Source: Corynebacterium matruchotii
GTDB lineage: Bacteria > Actinomycetota > Actinomycetes > Mycobacteriales > Mycobacteriaceae
Direction of reading: 5' to 3'
DNA length: 64,000 nucleotides
Assembly (NCBI RefSeq): GCF_011612265.2
Contig: NZ_CP050134.2
Location: 992,001 to 1,056,000 of the forward strand
Shown here one piece after another: positions 47,405-57,915 of the stretch. The number at the start of each line of letters is the position of its first letter. The first letter of the stretch is position 1. The notes under the pieces are model-generated. The model was not told where the DNA came from. It made no database searches and saw nothing but the letters and a program-made list of their open reading frames with translations. Position numbers and translations under genes: made by a program.

Positions 47405-48313
47405 TTACGTGAGGGTTGCGGGTCGGGCCACGAACACGGTGGCCAGGCGATTTCCGGTTTCTTTGACGAGGGCGATACTGCGTCCGTCGGGGGATACGGC
47501 GGCGTGGGTGCCGTCAAGACCACGTGCGGGCAACCACTGTCCCAGGCTGAGTGCGGTGGCTTCGGCTTCGGTGATGGCAAGGGTGGGGTAGCAGCGGGTG
47601 AGTGTTTGGTCGAGGCTGAGTGATAGGTGGGGGTTGGTTTCTAATTGCGTGAGGGTGCGGGTGTCGGCGAGAGTGAAGTTTCCGACTGCGGTGCGGCGGA
47701 GGGCGGTGATGTGCCCACCAACGTGGAGGACTTCGCCCAAGTCCCGGGCAATAGATCGAATATATGTCCCCGAAGAGCAGTCAACAGTGATATTCATGTC
47801 GATGAACTCATCGTGGTGGTCGAAACCGGTGGGGGTGAGTTGGCTGATGGTGACTTCCCGGGCGGGGATGGTGATGGATTCGCCGGCGCGCACCCGTTCG
47901 TGGGCGCGTTTGCCGTCGATTTTGATGGCGCTGACCGCGGCGGGTCGTTGCATAATGCGTCCAATAAATTGGGAAAGTGCGGCGGTGATATCGTCGTCGG
48001 TGAGGTGGGTTGTGTCGGCACGGCTTATTTCGGCGCCTTCGGCGTCATCGGTGGTGGTGGCCATGCCGAGCCGGATGGTGGCTTGGTACGATTTTGTGGC
48101 GGCAACAAGGTGCGTGAGGAATTTTGTGCCCCGGTTTATGCCAACAATGAGCACCCCGGTGGCGAGCGGATCAAGGGTTCCGGCATGCCCAACGCGTCGG
48201 GTGTGGAAGATGCGACGCAGCCGCCCAATGACATCGTGTGAGGTCATTCCTGCTGGCTTGTCGACGACCACAAGGCCGGAGGTGGCTAATGGATCTGGGG
48301 AGGCTTGTGTCAT
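47405..48313 (-). CDS. truB: tRNA pseudouridine(55) synthase
   Basis: 302 residues. It makes pseudouridine 55 in the T-loop of tRNAs. The N-terminus LVVVDKPAGMTSHDVIGRLR leads to the catalytic Asp48 in VGHAGTLDPLATGVL. FSSGTYIRSIARDLGE-like sequence (SSGTYIRSIARDLGEVL) is present, then a C-terminal PUA-like extension. The ATG has no Shine-Dalgarno; a TAGACT -10 ends 8 nt upstream. It is divergent from ribF. Confidence 0.95.
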   Translation of the reverse strand: MTQASPDPLATSGLVVVDKPAGMTSHDVIGRLRRIFHTRRVGHAGTLDPLATGVLIVGINRGTKFLTHLVAATKSYQATIRLGMATTTDDAEGAEISRADTTHLTDDDITAALSQFIGRIMQRPAAVSAIKIDGKRAHERVRAGESITIPAREVTISQLTPTGFDHHDEFIDMNITVDCSSGTYIRSIARDLGEVLHVGGHITALRRTAVGNFTLADTRTLTQLETNPHLSLSLDQTLTRCYPTLAITEAEATALSLGQWLPARGLDGTHAAVSPDGRSIALVKETGNRLATVFVARPATLT

Positions 48314-48321
48314 GACAGTTT

Positions 48322-48327
48322 AGTCTA
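48322..48327 (-). promoter_or_regulatory. -10 element (TAGACT) of truB, leaderless
   Basis: On the minus strand TAGACT ends 8 nt before the truB ATG at 48313. The divergent ribF -10 lies 22 bases away, so the two promoters are back to back. Confidence 0.4.
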
Positions 48328-48348
48328 TGTGGTTTGCCGTTCATCACG

Positions 48349-48354
48349 TAGTCT
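48349..48354 (+). promoter_or_regulatory. -10 element (TAGTCT) of ribF, leaderless
   Basis: The hexamer ends 7 nt before the ribF GTG at 48362, with no Shine-Dalgarno. Confidence 0.4.
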
Positions 48355-48361
48355 TAATCCC

Positions 48362-49330
48362 GTGGATATTTGGCATGGGATTACTGAAGTACCGAAGGAT
48401 TTGACCGGTTCCGTTGTGACCATTGGGGTTTTCGATGGCATGCACCGGGGGCATAGTCGATTGTTGGCGGCCGCAACAACCAGGGCGCATGAATTGGGTC
48501 TACCCAGCATATTGCTTACTTTTGACCCGCATCCATTGGCGGTGTTGCGCCCGGATCGGATGCCACCGTTGTTGGGGACGGTGACGCAGCGAGCGTCGTT
48601 AGCTGCTGCCCAGGGGATCGACCATATTTTGGCGATGAGTTTTAATGTTGCGGTGGCGCAGCTAAGCCCGGAAGAATTTTTCCTCCAGATTGTTCGGGAT
48701 ACGCTCAAAGCCCGGGCCGTGGTGGTGGGCTCGAATTTTACGTTCGGCAAAAAAGCCGCAGGTACCACGGAAGTATTGAGGGAACTCGGCCACAAGTATG
48801 GTATTGAGGTGCATGTCATTGATTTGTTAGTGGAGGATGATGCGGTGATTTGCTCCACGCTGATTCGGCGTTTGCTGGGTGAAGGTAAGGTGCGGGAGGC
48901 AAATGCCGCGTTGGGGCGGGAATTTTCTGTTGCCGGTGAAGTGGTGCGAGGTGCCGGCCGTGGAGGGCGGGAATTGGGGTTCCCAACAGCCAATTTATAT
49001 TTCTCCGATTTGGTAGCGTTGCCCCAGGACGCTGTGTACGCTGGGTGGTTAATGGTGATATCGCAGGCACCTATCGACGGTGACATGAAGCAGGGAGTAC
49101 GGTACCCAGCCGCAATCTCGGTTGGGCACAATCCTACATTTGGCGATAAACGCCGCAGCGTAGAAAGTTATGTGATTGGTAAAAACGCCGATCTTTATGG
49201 GCACACGGTCGTGGTGGAGTTCGTGGACTGGGTGCGAAGCATGGAAAAGTTCACCGGTGTTCCCGAACTATTGGCTGCTATTCACCAGGATGTTGCTGAA
49301 ACGCTACGAATCCTAGAGGTGGAGAAGTAA
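48362..49330 (+). CDS. ribF: Bifunctional riboflavin kinase/FAD synthetase
   Basis: 322 residues. It phosphorylates riboflavin to FMN and adenylates FMN to FAD. The N-terminal adenylyltransferase domain shows VTIGVFDGMHRGHSRLL and the later ISSTLIRR-like segment (CSTLIRRLLGEGKVREAN). The C-terminal kinase domain has GRGGRELGFPTANLYF. GTG 48362 fits a leaderless start; 19 further codons are open upstream but include the truB promoter. The nucleoside hydrolase gene follows 2 bases after the stop. Confidence 0.95.
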   Translation: MDIWHGITEVPKDLTGSVVTIGVFDGMHRGHSRLLAAATTRAHELGLPSILLTFDPHPLAVLRPDRMPPLLGTVTQRASLAAAQGIDHILAMSFNVAVAQLSPEEFFLQIVRDTLKARAVVVGSNFTFGKKAAGTTEVLRELGHKYGIEVHVIDLLVEDDAVICSTLIRRLLGEGKVREANAALGREFSVAGEVVRGAGRGGRELGFPTANLYFSDLVALPQDAVYAGWLMVISQAPIDGDMKQGVRYPAAISVGHNPTFGDKRRSVESYVIGKNADLYGHTVVVEFVDWVRSMEKFTGVPELLAAIHQDVAETLRILEVEK

Positions 49331-49332
49331 AA

Positions 49333-50280
49333 ATGACAAAGATTATTTTAGATTTAGACATGGGTATTGATGATGCCCTGGCCCTGGCTTATGCGCTGGG
49401 ATCCCCCGAATTGGAGCTCATTGGGATCACCGCCACTTACGGGAATGTGCTCGTGCAAGACGGGGTGCGTAACGATCTTGCCTTGTTGGAGCTCTTCGGC
49501 AGGCCGGACATTCCGGTGTTTGTGGGGGAATCGCATGCCCTGGCTAAGGATGGTTTCGAAGTGTTGCCCATCTCGGAATTCATTCACGGATCCAACGGTA
49601 TCGGGGATGTGACTGTACCGGACGCTGCTGCTTGCTGTCAGAAACAATCGGCGGTGGACTTCCTTATCGATAGTGTTGCTAAGTACGGTGATGACCTGGT
49701 GATCGTCCCCACCGGCGCCATGACGAACATTGCTACCGCCATGCGTAGGTCGCCGGAATTCGCGGAGCGGGCCCATATCGTGTTCATGGGTGGGGCACTC
49801 GCAGTGCCAGGCAATGTGAACGCGTGCGTGGAGGCAAATATCAGCCAGGATCCAGAGGCTGCGGACATCATGGTGCGGCATGGCAAGGATGTGACCATGA
49901 TTGGTTTGGACGTCACTCTGCAAACCCTTTTGACCTATGAGGAAACCCGCAAGTGGCGGGAATATGGGACGCCGGCAGGTCAGCTTTTAGCCGATGCTAC
50001 CGACTATTACATCAAGGCCTACGAGACCACAGCTCCTGAACTGGGTGGTTGTGGTCTGCACGACCCGCTTGCGGTAGGTGTTGCCATCGATCCAACATTA
50101 GTGACACTTCTGCCCATCAATCTGAAGGTGGATCTAGAAGGCCCCACCAGAGGCCGCACCATTGGGGACGAAAACCGGATGGGCGAGTCTGCAACTACTC
50201 GGGTGGCGGTTGCAGTGGATGCGCCCCGATTCCTGACCGAGTTTATGGCCCGGGTAGGGAAAGTCGCCGCAGGTTTGTAA
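49333..50280 (+). CDS. Inosine/uridine-preferring nucleoside hydrolase
   Basis: 315 residues. It cleaves the N-glycosidic bond of ribonucleosides for base salvage. The calcium-binding N-terminus is ILDLDMGIDDALAL (DxDxGxDD). Other pieces are VPTGAMTNIA, HIVFMGGA and the catalytic His region LGGCGLHDPLAVGVAIDP. GGAG lies about 8 nt before the ATG within the ribF end, and the 2-base gap implies co-translation. It is an accessory enzyme between ribF and rpsO. Confidence 0.93.
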   Translation: MTKIILDLDMGIDDALALAYALGSPELELIGITATYGNVLVQDGVRNDLALLELFGRPDIPVFVGESHALAKDGFEVLPISEFIHGSNGIGDVTVPDAAACCQKQSAVDFLIDSVAKYGDDLVIVPTGAMTNIATAMRRSPEFAERAHIVFMGGALAVPGNVNACVEANISQDPEAADIMVRHGKDVTMIGLDVTLQTLLTYEETRKWREYGTPAGQLLADATDYYIKAYETTAPELGGCGLHDPLAVGVAIDPTLVTLLPINLKVDLEGPTRGRTIGDENRMGESATTRVAVAVDAPRFLTEFMARVGKVAAGL

Positions 50281-50284
50281 TATG

Positions 50285-50293
50285 TGCTACGAT
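50285..50293 (+). promoter_or_regulatory. Extended -10 promoter element for rpsO
   Basis: TGCTACGAT fits TGnTAnnnT. The predicted start, about 50300, falls exactly at the first base of the leader hairpin described next. Confidence 0.45.
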
Positions 50294-50300
50294 GCTTGAG

Positions 50301-50354
50301 GTTTCCCGTACTGGGGTTCACAACAGTTGGGAAACAGCAGCTTATGTGGCTGCT
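50301..50354 (+). promoter_or_regulatory. Two stacked hairpins in the rpsO leader
   Basis: GTTTCCC (50301-50307) pairs with GGGAAAC (50329-50335); next to it AGCAGC (50336-50341) pairs with GCTGCT (50349-50354). The leader ends in AAGGAG before the rpsO ATG. Autoregulation by S15 binding its own leader is known from several phyla, so a similar role is plausible but not shown. Confidence 0.4.
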
Positions 50355-50399
50355 AGTAGTATGTAGTGTGGACTGAAATAGTATCAAGGAGTAGTTCCT

Positions 50400-50669
50400 A
50401 TGGCGTTGACCGCCGAGCAGAAGAAAGCAATCCTAGCCGAGTATGGTCTCCACGAGACCGACACCGGTTCCCCCGAAGCACAGGTGGCATTGTTGACCTC
50501 CCGGATCAACGCCCTGACCGAACACCTGAAATTCCACAAGCATGACCACCACTCCCGTCGTGGCCTGCTGTTGCTGGTGGGTCGCCGCCGTGGGTTGCTG
50601 AAGTACCTGGCCGCCAATAATGTGGACCGGTACCGTGACCTGATTTCCCGCCTGGGGTTGCGTCGCTAA
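50400..50669 (+). CDS. rpsO: 30S ribosomal protein S15
   Basis: 89 residues, the exact family length. S15 binds 16S rRNA helices 20-22 early in assembly. Recognisable segments are [22 protein letters not shown] and [34 protein letters not shown] is 9 nt before the ATG. A terminator separates it from pnp, the usual neighbour. Confidence 0.98.
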   Translation: MALTAEQKKAILAEYGLHETDTGSPEAQVALLTSRINALTEHLKFHKHDHHSRRGLLLLVGRRRGLLKYLAANNVDRYRDLISRLGLRR

Positions 50670-50686
50670 GCATTAACCGTGCCTTG

Positions 50687-50723
50687 CGCCCTTTACCGCT
50701 CACAAGTGGTGAAGGGCGTTTTT
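50687..50723 (+). terminator. Rho-independent terminator after rpsO
   Basis: CGCCCTT (50687-50693) pairs with AAGGGCG (50712-50718), with an inner ACC/GGT pair, and TTTTT follows. It lies 18 bases after the rpsO stop. Read-through would reach pnp. Confidence 0.8.
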
Positions 50724-50886
50724 GTTATTTCTTGAACCCGCAGGCAAAAGCATAAAAGCAAATTCCATAGCAGTTGTGGCTATGTTATGATTTTCATCGT
50801 TGTGTTTTTCCAAAGAATCGAAATCAATCTTGACAGACGGCACCGATGACCGTCGCAGCCACGACAATACAGAGGAGACGTGCGCT

Positions 50887-53163
50887 ATGAGCAATAAAAA
50901 CACCAGGAAAGCAATTTCTTATAACGAGGATACCGAATTTGGTATTACCGAAGCCACCGTCACCGTCGACAATGGTGACTTTGGTTCCCGCACTATCCGG
51001 TTTGAAACGGGACAATTAGCCCGCCAAGCAGGCGGTTCCGTCACCACTTACCTAGACGAAGACACCATGTTGCTGTCCACCGTCACGGCTTCGAAACAAC
51101 CCCGGGAAGGCTTCGATTTTTTCCCATTGACCGTAGATGTGGAAGAACGCATGTACGCCGCAGGGCGGATTCCTGGATCATTCTTCCGGCGGGAAGGACG
51201 ACCGTCGACCGAAGCCATTCTCGCCTGCCGACTTATCGACCGTCCATTGCGTCCAACCTTTGTCAAAGGGCTGCGGAACGAAGTGCAAGTTGTGGTGACG
51301 GTTTTATCCATCGACCCTAAAGACATGTACGATGTGGTTGCCATTAACGGCGCATCCGCCGCAACCCAACTCTCTGGCCTGCCAGTATCCGGCCCGGTGG
51401 GGGGCGTGCGCATGGCATTGATTGCGGACAAGAAACATCCGAAAGGGCAATGGGTGGCATTCCCCACCCACGCGCAACACGAGGAAGCCATTTTCGAACT
51501 CGTTGTTGCCGGTCGCATTGTGGAGAAAAAAGTCGGCAAGAAAGTCTTCAATGATGTTGCCATTATGATGGTCGAGGCCGGCGCCACCGAAGGGGTCATT
51601 GATAAAATCTCCGAAGGAAAACCCGCCCCCACCGAAGAAGTAGTCGCCGAAGGCCTGGAAGCTGCGAAACCCGTCATCGAACTCCTCTGTCTCGCCCAAC
51701 GTGGCCTCGCCGACCGAGTGGCCAAAGAACCTCAAGAATTCCCGCTCTTCCCACCATACAGCGATAACATCTACCAAGCAGTAGAACGCAAAGCCACCAA
51801 AAAACTCCGTGACCTGCTGACTATCAAAGACAAGCAAGAACGCGACGACGCCACCAACGCTTACCTCGAACAGGTGATGGATGGCCTCATCGGTAAATTC
51901 GCCGAGGATCTGGGCGAAGCCGACGCCGAAAAAGAAATCCGGGCCGCCTACAGCGCCGTCATGAAGAAAATTGTGCGCCATATGATTTTGACGGAGCATT
52001 TCCGCATCGACGGCCGGGGCGTGACTGACATCCGGGATCTGGGGGTAGAAGTTGATCTGATTCCCCGCGCCCATGGCTCTTCCCTTTTCGAACGCGGCGA
52101 AACCCAAATCATGGGTGTGACCACACTCGACATGTTGAAGATGGAACAACAAATCGACTCGCTCACGCCCACCACCACCAAACGCTATATTCACCACTAC
52201 AACTTTCCGCCCTATTCCACTGGGGAAACCGGCCGGGTTGGTTCCCCGAAACGTCGTGAAATCGGTCATGGCGCCTTAGCGGAACGCGCCCTCGTGCCCG
52301 TCATCCCCTCCCGGGAGGAATTCCCCTACGCCATCCGGCAAGTTTCCGAAGCGCTTGGCTCGAACGGTTCCACCTCCATGGGATCCGTGTGCGCCTCCAC
52401 CCTGTCTCTCTACAACGCCGGTGTGCCGCTCAAAGCCCCTGTCGCCGGCATCGCCATGGGCCTCGTGTCCGATGTGGTCAACGGCAAGGAACGCTATGTG
52501 GCGCTCACCGACATCCTCGGCGCCGAAGACGCATTCGGCGACATGGACTTCAAAGTGGCGGGCACCGCCGACTTCATCACCGCCCTGCAACTCGACACGA
52601 AACTCGACGGCATCCCCTCCAAAGTGCTGGCCGACGCGTTAGCGCAAGCCCGGGATGCCCGGCTCACCATTCTCGACACCATGGCTGAAGTCATCGACAT
52701 CCCCGACGAAATGAGCCAATTCGCGCCCCGCATCACCTCTGTGAAAGTGCCAGTATCGAAGATCGGTGAGGTCATCGGCCCGAAGGGTAAAACCATCAAC
52801 CAAATCACCGAAGAAACCGGCGCCGAGGTGTCCATCGAAGAAGACGGCACCGTATACATCTCCGCAACCTCCGGTGAGGCCGCCGACGCTGCGATCGAAA
52901 AAATCAACGCCATTGCCAACCCCCAACTACCGAAAGTAGGGGAGCGGTTCCTGGGCAGCGTCGTCAAAACCACCCCATTCGGCGCGTTCGTCTCCCTGCT
53001 GCCCGGCCGCGACGGCCTGGTGCACATCTCCAAATTAGGCGGCGGTAAACGTGTCGAAAAAGTCGAAGACGTTGTCAATGTTGGCGACAAGATCGAGGTG
53101 GAAATCCTCGACATCGACAACCGTGGCAAAATCTCCCTCGGACTCAGCGGCGACAGCATCTAA
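50887..53163 (+). CDS. pnp: Polynucleotide phosphorylase / guanosine pentaphosphate synthetase
   Basis: 758 residues. It degrades RNA 3' to 5' with phosphate and can make 3' tails. Two RNase PH-like domains flank a helical linker; the active second one has [14 protein letters not shown] and [16 protein letters not shown] (about 620-680, [15 protein letters not shown]) and S1 domains ([11 protein letters not shown]) end the protein. Actinobacteria name it gpsI. ATG 50887 has AGGAGA 8-9 nt upstream; 29 further codons are open above. Confidence 0.97.
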   Translation: MSNKNTRKAISYNEDTEFGITEATVTVDNGDFGSRTIRFETGQLARQAGGSVTTYLDEDTMLLSTVTASKQPREGFDFFPLTVDVEERMYAAGRIPGSFFRREGRPSTEAILACRLIDRPLRPTFVKGLRNEVQVVVTVLSIDPKDMYDVVAINGASAATQLSGLPVSGPVGGVRMALIADKKHPKGQWVAFPTHAQHEEAIFELVVAGRIVEKKVGKKVFNDVAIMMVEAGATEGVIDKISEGKPAPTEEVVAEGLEAAKPVIELLCLAQRGLADRVAKEPQEFPLFPPYSDNIYQAVERKATKKLRDLLTIKDKQERDDATNAYLEQVMDGLIGKFAEDLGEADAEKEIRAAYSAVMKKIVRHMILTEHFRIDGRGVTDIRDLGVEVDLIPRAHGSSLFERGETQIMGVTTLDMLKMEQQIDSLTPTTTKRYIHHYNFPPYSTGETGRVGSPKRREIGHGALAERALVPVIPSREEFPYAIRQVSEALGSNGSTSMGSVCASTLSLYNAGVPLKAPVAGIAMGLVSDVVNGKERYVALTDILGAEDAFGDMDFKVAGTADFITALQLDTKLDGIPSKVLADALAQARDARLTILDTMAEVIDIPDEMSQFAPRITSVKVPVSKIGEVIGPKGKTINQITEETGAEVSIEEDGTVYISATSGEAADAAIEKINAIANPQLPKVGERFLGSVVKTTPFGAFVSLLPGRDGLVHISKLGGGKRVEKVEDVVNVGDKIEVEILDIDNRGKISLGLSGDSI

Positions 53164-54036
<873 letters not shown>

Positions 54037-54039
54037 ACC

Positions 54040-54795
54040 ATGGCGCGGGCATCACACCTTCACGTGCAACTAGTAGCACACAGCCAATTCCACCCCCCAA
54101 CCGATATCGGTTGGGAAACCGACGCAGCTACTGACCCAGAAGCGCTCGTTGAATTCGCAGGTCGTGCCTGCTACGAAACCTTCAACAAACCCAACCCCCG
54201 AACCCGAAGCAACGACGCCTACATCCGCCACATCATGGAAGTCGGGCACCTTGCCCTGCTGGAACACCCCACCGCTACCATCTATGTGCGCGGTATTTCC
54301 CGCGGGGCAACCCACGAACTCACCCGCCACCGGCATTTCAGCTTCTCACAACTCTCCCAACGCTTCGTCCACCCCGAAGAATCCGAAGTTGCCGTGCCGA
54401 AACTCATTGCCGACGATGCGGAACTATCCCAAGTATTTTTCCGCGCCATCGACAACACCCGGTTGGCCTACGATGAACTTCTCGCCGCCCTGGAACTCAA
54501 ACTACGTGACGAACCTAACGCGGTACTCCGACGCAAACAAGCACACCAGGCAGCCCAAGCTATCCTGCCGCGCGCCACTGAGTCCCGCATCGTGGTCACC
54601 GGTAACTTCCGCACCTGGCGGCATTTCATCGGCATGCGCGCCACCGAACACGCCGACGTGGAAATCCGGGAACTCGCCGTGGCCTGCCTGAAACTCCTCA
54701 AAACCGCCGCCCCCACAGTCTTCAGCGACTTCGAAATAGCTGCCCTTGCTGACGGAACAGAAATGGCAACCAGCCCATACGTCACCGACTTTTAG
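54040..54795 (+). CDS. thyX: Flavin-dependent thymidylate synthase
   Basis: 251 residues. It methylates dUMP to dTMP using FAD, NADPH and methylene-tetrahydrofolate. The diagnostic RHRxxSxxxxSxR motif is at residues 96-108 ([13 protein letters not shown]). The second region, [20 protein letters not shown], carries the nucleotide-binding residues. It sits between dapB and dapA, the order seen in other corynebacteria. Confidence 0.97.
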   Translation: MARASHLHVQLVAHSQFHPPTDIGWETDAATDPEALVEFAGRACYETFNKPNPRTRSNDAYIRHIMEVGHLALLEHPTATIYVRGISRGATHELTRHRHFSFSQLSQRFVHPEESEVAVPKLIADDAELSQVFFRAIDNTRLAYDELLAALELKLRDEPNAVLRRKQAHQAAQAILPRATESRIVVTGNFRTWRHFIGMRATEHADVEIRELAVACLKLLKTAAPTVFSDFEIAALADGTEMATSPYVTDF

Positions 54796-54863
54796 ACACA
54801 CTCAGCAGAAATTTATCTGCTAAGTTACAAGTAATCCACACAAACGGGGTAACCTTGTTGTTC

Positions 54864-55769
54864 ATGAGCACAGGTTTGGCAGCGAAGACGGGTGCCGACG
54901 TATTCGGCACAATTTCCGTCGCAATGGTTACCCCCTTCACTACCACAAATAATGTGGATCTTGACAAAGCCACCCAGTTGGCACGTCACCTTGTCGACCA
55001 CGGCGTCGACTCGCTAGTGCTAGCAGGCACTACCGGAGAATCACCCACTACCACGCTGTCGGAAAAACTCGACCTGCTCACCGCTGTCCGCCGCGAAGTC
55101 GGCGACAGCATCAAAATTATTGCCGGCGCCGGCACCAATAACACCGTCACGTCGGTAGAATTAGCACGCGCCTCAGCCCAAGCCGGGGCCGACGCCCTCC
55201 TGGTAGTAACACCCTATTATTCCAAACCAAGCCAGGAAGGCATCTACCATCACTTTGCGACAGTTGCGCAGGCAACTGACCTGCCTGTATGCTTATACGA
55301 CATTCCGCCTAGGTCAGTAGTGCCCATAGCCGCCGACACCATGCGTCGATTAGCTGAACTACCCACCATCCAAGCCGTTAAAGATGCCAAAGGCAACATT
55401 GCCGAGGCAACCGCCCTCATTGCGGAAACCGGTTTGGCCTGGTACTCCGGTGACGATCCTCTCAACCTTCCCTGGTTAAGTGTAGGCGCCACCGGATTCA
55501 TTTCAGTTATCGGTCATCTCGCACCGGCACAACTTGTCCAATTACATCAATCGTTTAATAATGGCGACCTTGCCCAAGCGCGCAAGATCAACGCTTCACT
55601 CAACCCACTGGTAGCAGCCCAAGGAAAACTAGGCGGAGTCACCATGGCCAAGGCCGGCCTCAAACTCCAAGGCCTCGATATGGGGACTCCTCGCCTACCG
55701 GTGATGGCGGCAACCACGGAGGAGATCGAAGCGCTACGCCATAACATGGAAAAATCTGGAGTTTTATAA
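54864..55769 (+). CDS. dapA: 4-hydroxy-tetrahydrodipicolinate synthase
   Basis: 301 residues. It condenses pyruvate with aspartate semialdehyde, the first committed step to lysine. The TIM barrel shows [15 protein letters not shown], Tyr145 in CLYDIPPR and the Schiff-base Lys173 in [12 protein letters not shown] 54864 is preferred over TTG 54855; TAACCT 8 nt upstream may be a -10, so it could also be read from a leaderless transcript. A small hairpin AGCAGA/TCTGCT (54814-54831) lies between thyX and dapA. Confidence 0.97.
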   Translation: MSTGLAAKTGADVFGTISVAMVTPFTTTNNVDLDKATQLARHLVDHGVDSLVLAGTTGESPTTTLSEKLDLLTAVRREVGDSIKIIAGAGTNNTVTSVELARASAQAGADALLVVTPYYSKPSQEGIYHHFATVAQATDLPVCLYDIPPRSVVPIAADTMRRLAELPTIQAVKDAKGNIAEATALIAETGLAWYSGDDPLNLPWLSVGATGFISVIGHLAPAQLVQLHQSFNNGDLAQARKINASLNPLVAAQGKLGGVTMAKAGLKLQGLDMGTPRLPVMAATTEEIEALRHNMEKSGVL

Positions 55770-55770
55770 T

Positions 55771-57828
55771 ATGACTGAACCCCGTAGTCGTTCCCGAAAG
55801 GTTACCCGTAAAGCGGGACCCCCGGAGGCTGCTGAATCGCCGGTATTCCAGGCACCCACCGCTGCGAAAACCGCAGCAAAAACCACGCCCAAAAACTCAA
55901 AAACTGGTGCGCCGAAAACCACCACAACCAAAACTGGTGCGGCAAAAACCGCCACGAAAACCACCACATCCCAAAAAACCGGCGGCTCTAAAACCCCGAA
56001 AAAAACCACCGGTCGGGGTTCGGGACCCGTCGGGCGAGACAACCGTAACCGGCGCAATGTGGTCAAATCCATGCAAGGCGCCGACCTGACCGGGCGGCTG
56101 CCCCTTCCGAAAAACCCACCCAAAAACGGGCTGCGCATCTACGCCCTCGGTGGTATATCCGAAATCGGCCGCAACATGACCGTTTTCGAATATAATAACC
56201 GTCTTCTCATCGTGGATTGCGGCGTGCTTTTTCCCTCCTCCGGCGAACCCGGGGTCGACCTTATCCTGCCCGACTTTGGCCCCATCGAAGACAAAATCGG
56301 CAATGTTGACGCCCTCGTCATTACTCACGGGCATGAAGACCATATTGGTGCCATCCCCTGGCTGCTGAAACTCCGGCCCGACCTGCCGATCATTGCCTCC
56401 AAATTCACCCTGGCCCTGATCGCCGCCAAATGCCGGGAACACCACCAGCGCCCCAAACTCATTGAGGTGGGTAACACCTCCGTGGAGAACCGAGGGCCAT
56501 TCAACCTTCGCTTCTGGGCGGTCAACCACTCTATACCCGACTGCCTCGGCATCGCCATTAAGACCAAGGCGGGCCTTGTCGTCATGACCGGTGACATTAA
56601 ACTTGACCAAACCCCACCAGACGGTCGACCCACCGACCTGCCGGCCCTGTCCCGCCTCGGCGACGAAGGTATCGACCTGTTCCTGTGCGACTCCACCAAC
56701 GCCACCACCCCTGGAATCTCCGGCTCCGAATCCGCCATCGCCCCAACCCTTAAACGCATCGTGGCGGATGCGAAACAACGCGTCATCCTCGCTTGCTTCG
56801 CCTCCAACGTGTACCGGGTGCAGGCCGCGGTGGATGCGGCTGTCGCTGCCGGCCGCAAGGTGGCCTTTAATGGTCGCTCCATGATCCGCAACATGGAAAT
56901 CGCCGAAAAACTCGGCTACCTTCGGGTTCCTCGTGGCACCATTGTCAGCATGGATGACGCCACCAAGATGGCGCCCCATAAGGTTATGCTCATCACCACC
57001 GGTACGCAGGGTGAACCCATGGCTGCCCTGTCGCGCATGGCGCGCCGGGAGCATCGGCAGATCACGGTGCGTGATGGGGATGTGATTGTGCTGAGCTCGT
57101 CGTTGGTGCCAGGCAATGAGGAAGCGGTGTTTGGTGTGATCAACATGCTGGCCCAGATTGGTGCCACGGTGATTACCAATAAGGACGCCAACGTGCACAC
57201 TTCGGGCCACGGCTATTCCGGGGAGTTGCTGTTCCTCTATAATGCGGCGCGGCCGAGGAATGCCATGCCGGTGCATGGTGAATGGCGGCATTTGCGGGCC
57301 AATAAGGAGCTAGCCATTGCCACCGGTGTGGACCGAAACCAGGTGGTGTTGGCCCAAAACGGTGTTGTGGTGGACATGGTGAACGGTAAGATTTCCGTCG
57401 CCGGCCAGATACCCGTGGGCAACCTGTATGTGGACGGCGTGACCATGGGTGATATCGACCAGGAGGTGCTTGACGATCGCACCTCGATGGGTGAAGGGGG
57501 TCTGATTTCGATCACCGCTGTGATTGACAACCGCACCGGCCGCCTGTTGGAGCACCCAACGGTGCATGCGAAGGGCTTCTCCGACGATGCGAAAACCATG
57601 ATGCCGGAGGTCCAAAACCTGGTGGAGAACACCATGAATGATTTGGCCGCTGAGGGCGAAAACGATCCCTACCGCATGGTGCAGCACCTGCGTCGGAAAG
57701 TGTCACGGTATGTGGAACAGACGTGGCGGCGTAACCCCATGATTATGCCCACCGTTGTTCCCATGAGCTCGGACGTGCATTCGCCCATCGATGATGATGA
57801 GGTGAAACGCAGCCGCCCCAGCCTCTAA
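55771..57828 (+). CDS. rnj: Ribonuclease J
   Basis: 685 residues. Metallo-beta-lactamase RNase with endo- and 5'-exonuclease activity in mRNA decay and rRNA processing. Metal-binding HGHEDHIGAIPW (about residue 190) and the beta-CASP region are clear, and VHTSGHGYSGEL with MPVHGEWRHL closes the active site. The first 125 residues are a Lys/Thr/Ala/Pro-rich disordered extension absent from Bacillus RNase J but typical of actinobacteria. The ATG comes 1 base after the dapA stop. Confidence 0.96.
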   Translation: MTEPRSRSRKVTRKAGPPEAAESPVFQAPTAAKTAAKTTPKNSKTGAPKTTTTKTGAAKTATKTTTSQKTGGSKTPKKTTGRGSGPVGRDNRNRRNVVKSMQGADLTGRLPLPKNPPKNGLRIYALGGISEIGRNMTVFEYNNRLLIVDCGVLFPSSGEPGVDLILPDFGPIEDKIGNVDALVITHGHEDHIGAIPWLLKLRPDLPIIASKFTLALIAAKCREHHQRPKLIEVGNTSVENRGPFNLRFWAVNHSIPDCLGIAIKTKAGLVVMTGDIKLDQTPPDGRPTDLPALSRLGDEGIDLFLCDSTNATTPGISGSESAIAPTLKRIVADAKQRVILACFASNVYRVQAAVDAAVAAGRKVAFNGRSMIRNMEIAEKLGYLRVPRGTIVSMDDATKMAPHKVMLITTGTQGEPMAALSRMARREHRQITVRDGDVIVLSSSLVPGNEEAVFGVINMLAQIGATVITNKDANVHTSGHGYSGELLFLYNAARPRNAMPVHGEWRHLRANKELAIATGVDRNQVVLAQNGVVVDMVNGKISVAGQIPVGNLYVDGVTMGDIDQEVLDDRTSMGEGGLISITAVIDNRTGRLLEHPTVHAKGFSDDAKTMMPEVQNLVENTMNDLAAEGENDPYRMVQHLRRKVSRYVEQTWRRNPMIMPTVVPMSSDVHSPIDDDEVKRSRPSL

Positions 57829-57838
57829 GCCGCCCCAG

Positions 57839-57852
57839 CCGGTTGTAACCGG
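57839..57852. other. Small hairpin CCGGTT-GT-AACCGG after rnj
   Basis: Six-base arms around 2 bases, 11 bases after the rnj stop. There is no U tract. It may be the weak 3' end of the dapB-rnj transcript. Confidence 0.3.
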
Positions 57853-57873
57853 AAGGTAGCCTAGGAGCTAATT

Positions 57874-57915
57874 AAAGTCATGTCGCCTGATGATTACACT
57901 GTGTGACATGACTTT
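57874..57915. promoter_or_regulatory. 11-bp inverted repeat flanking the promoter and start of the DinB-fold gene
   Basis: AAAGTCATGTC (57874-57884) and GACATGACTTT (57905-57915) are exact inverted copies. The 20 bases between hold TACACT (57895-57900), a -10 ending 7 nt before the ATG at 57908, which lies within the right arm. The arms therefore frame the -10 as an operator would. As RNA they would hide the start codon. Confidence 0.5.

Noticed and set aside
51304-52269. Minus-strand 321-codon frame in pnp
   Set aside because: Antisense shadow of conserved RNase PH domains.
55897-57291. Minus-strand 464-codon frame in rnj
   Set aside because: His/Gly-rich antisense shadow of the metallo-beta-lactamase domain; no start signal.
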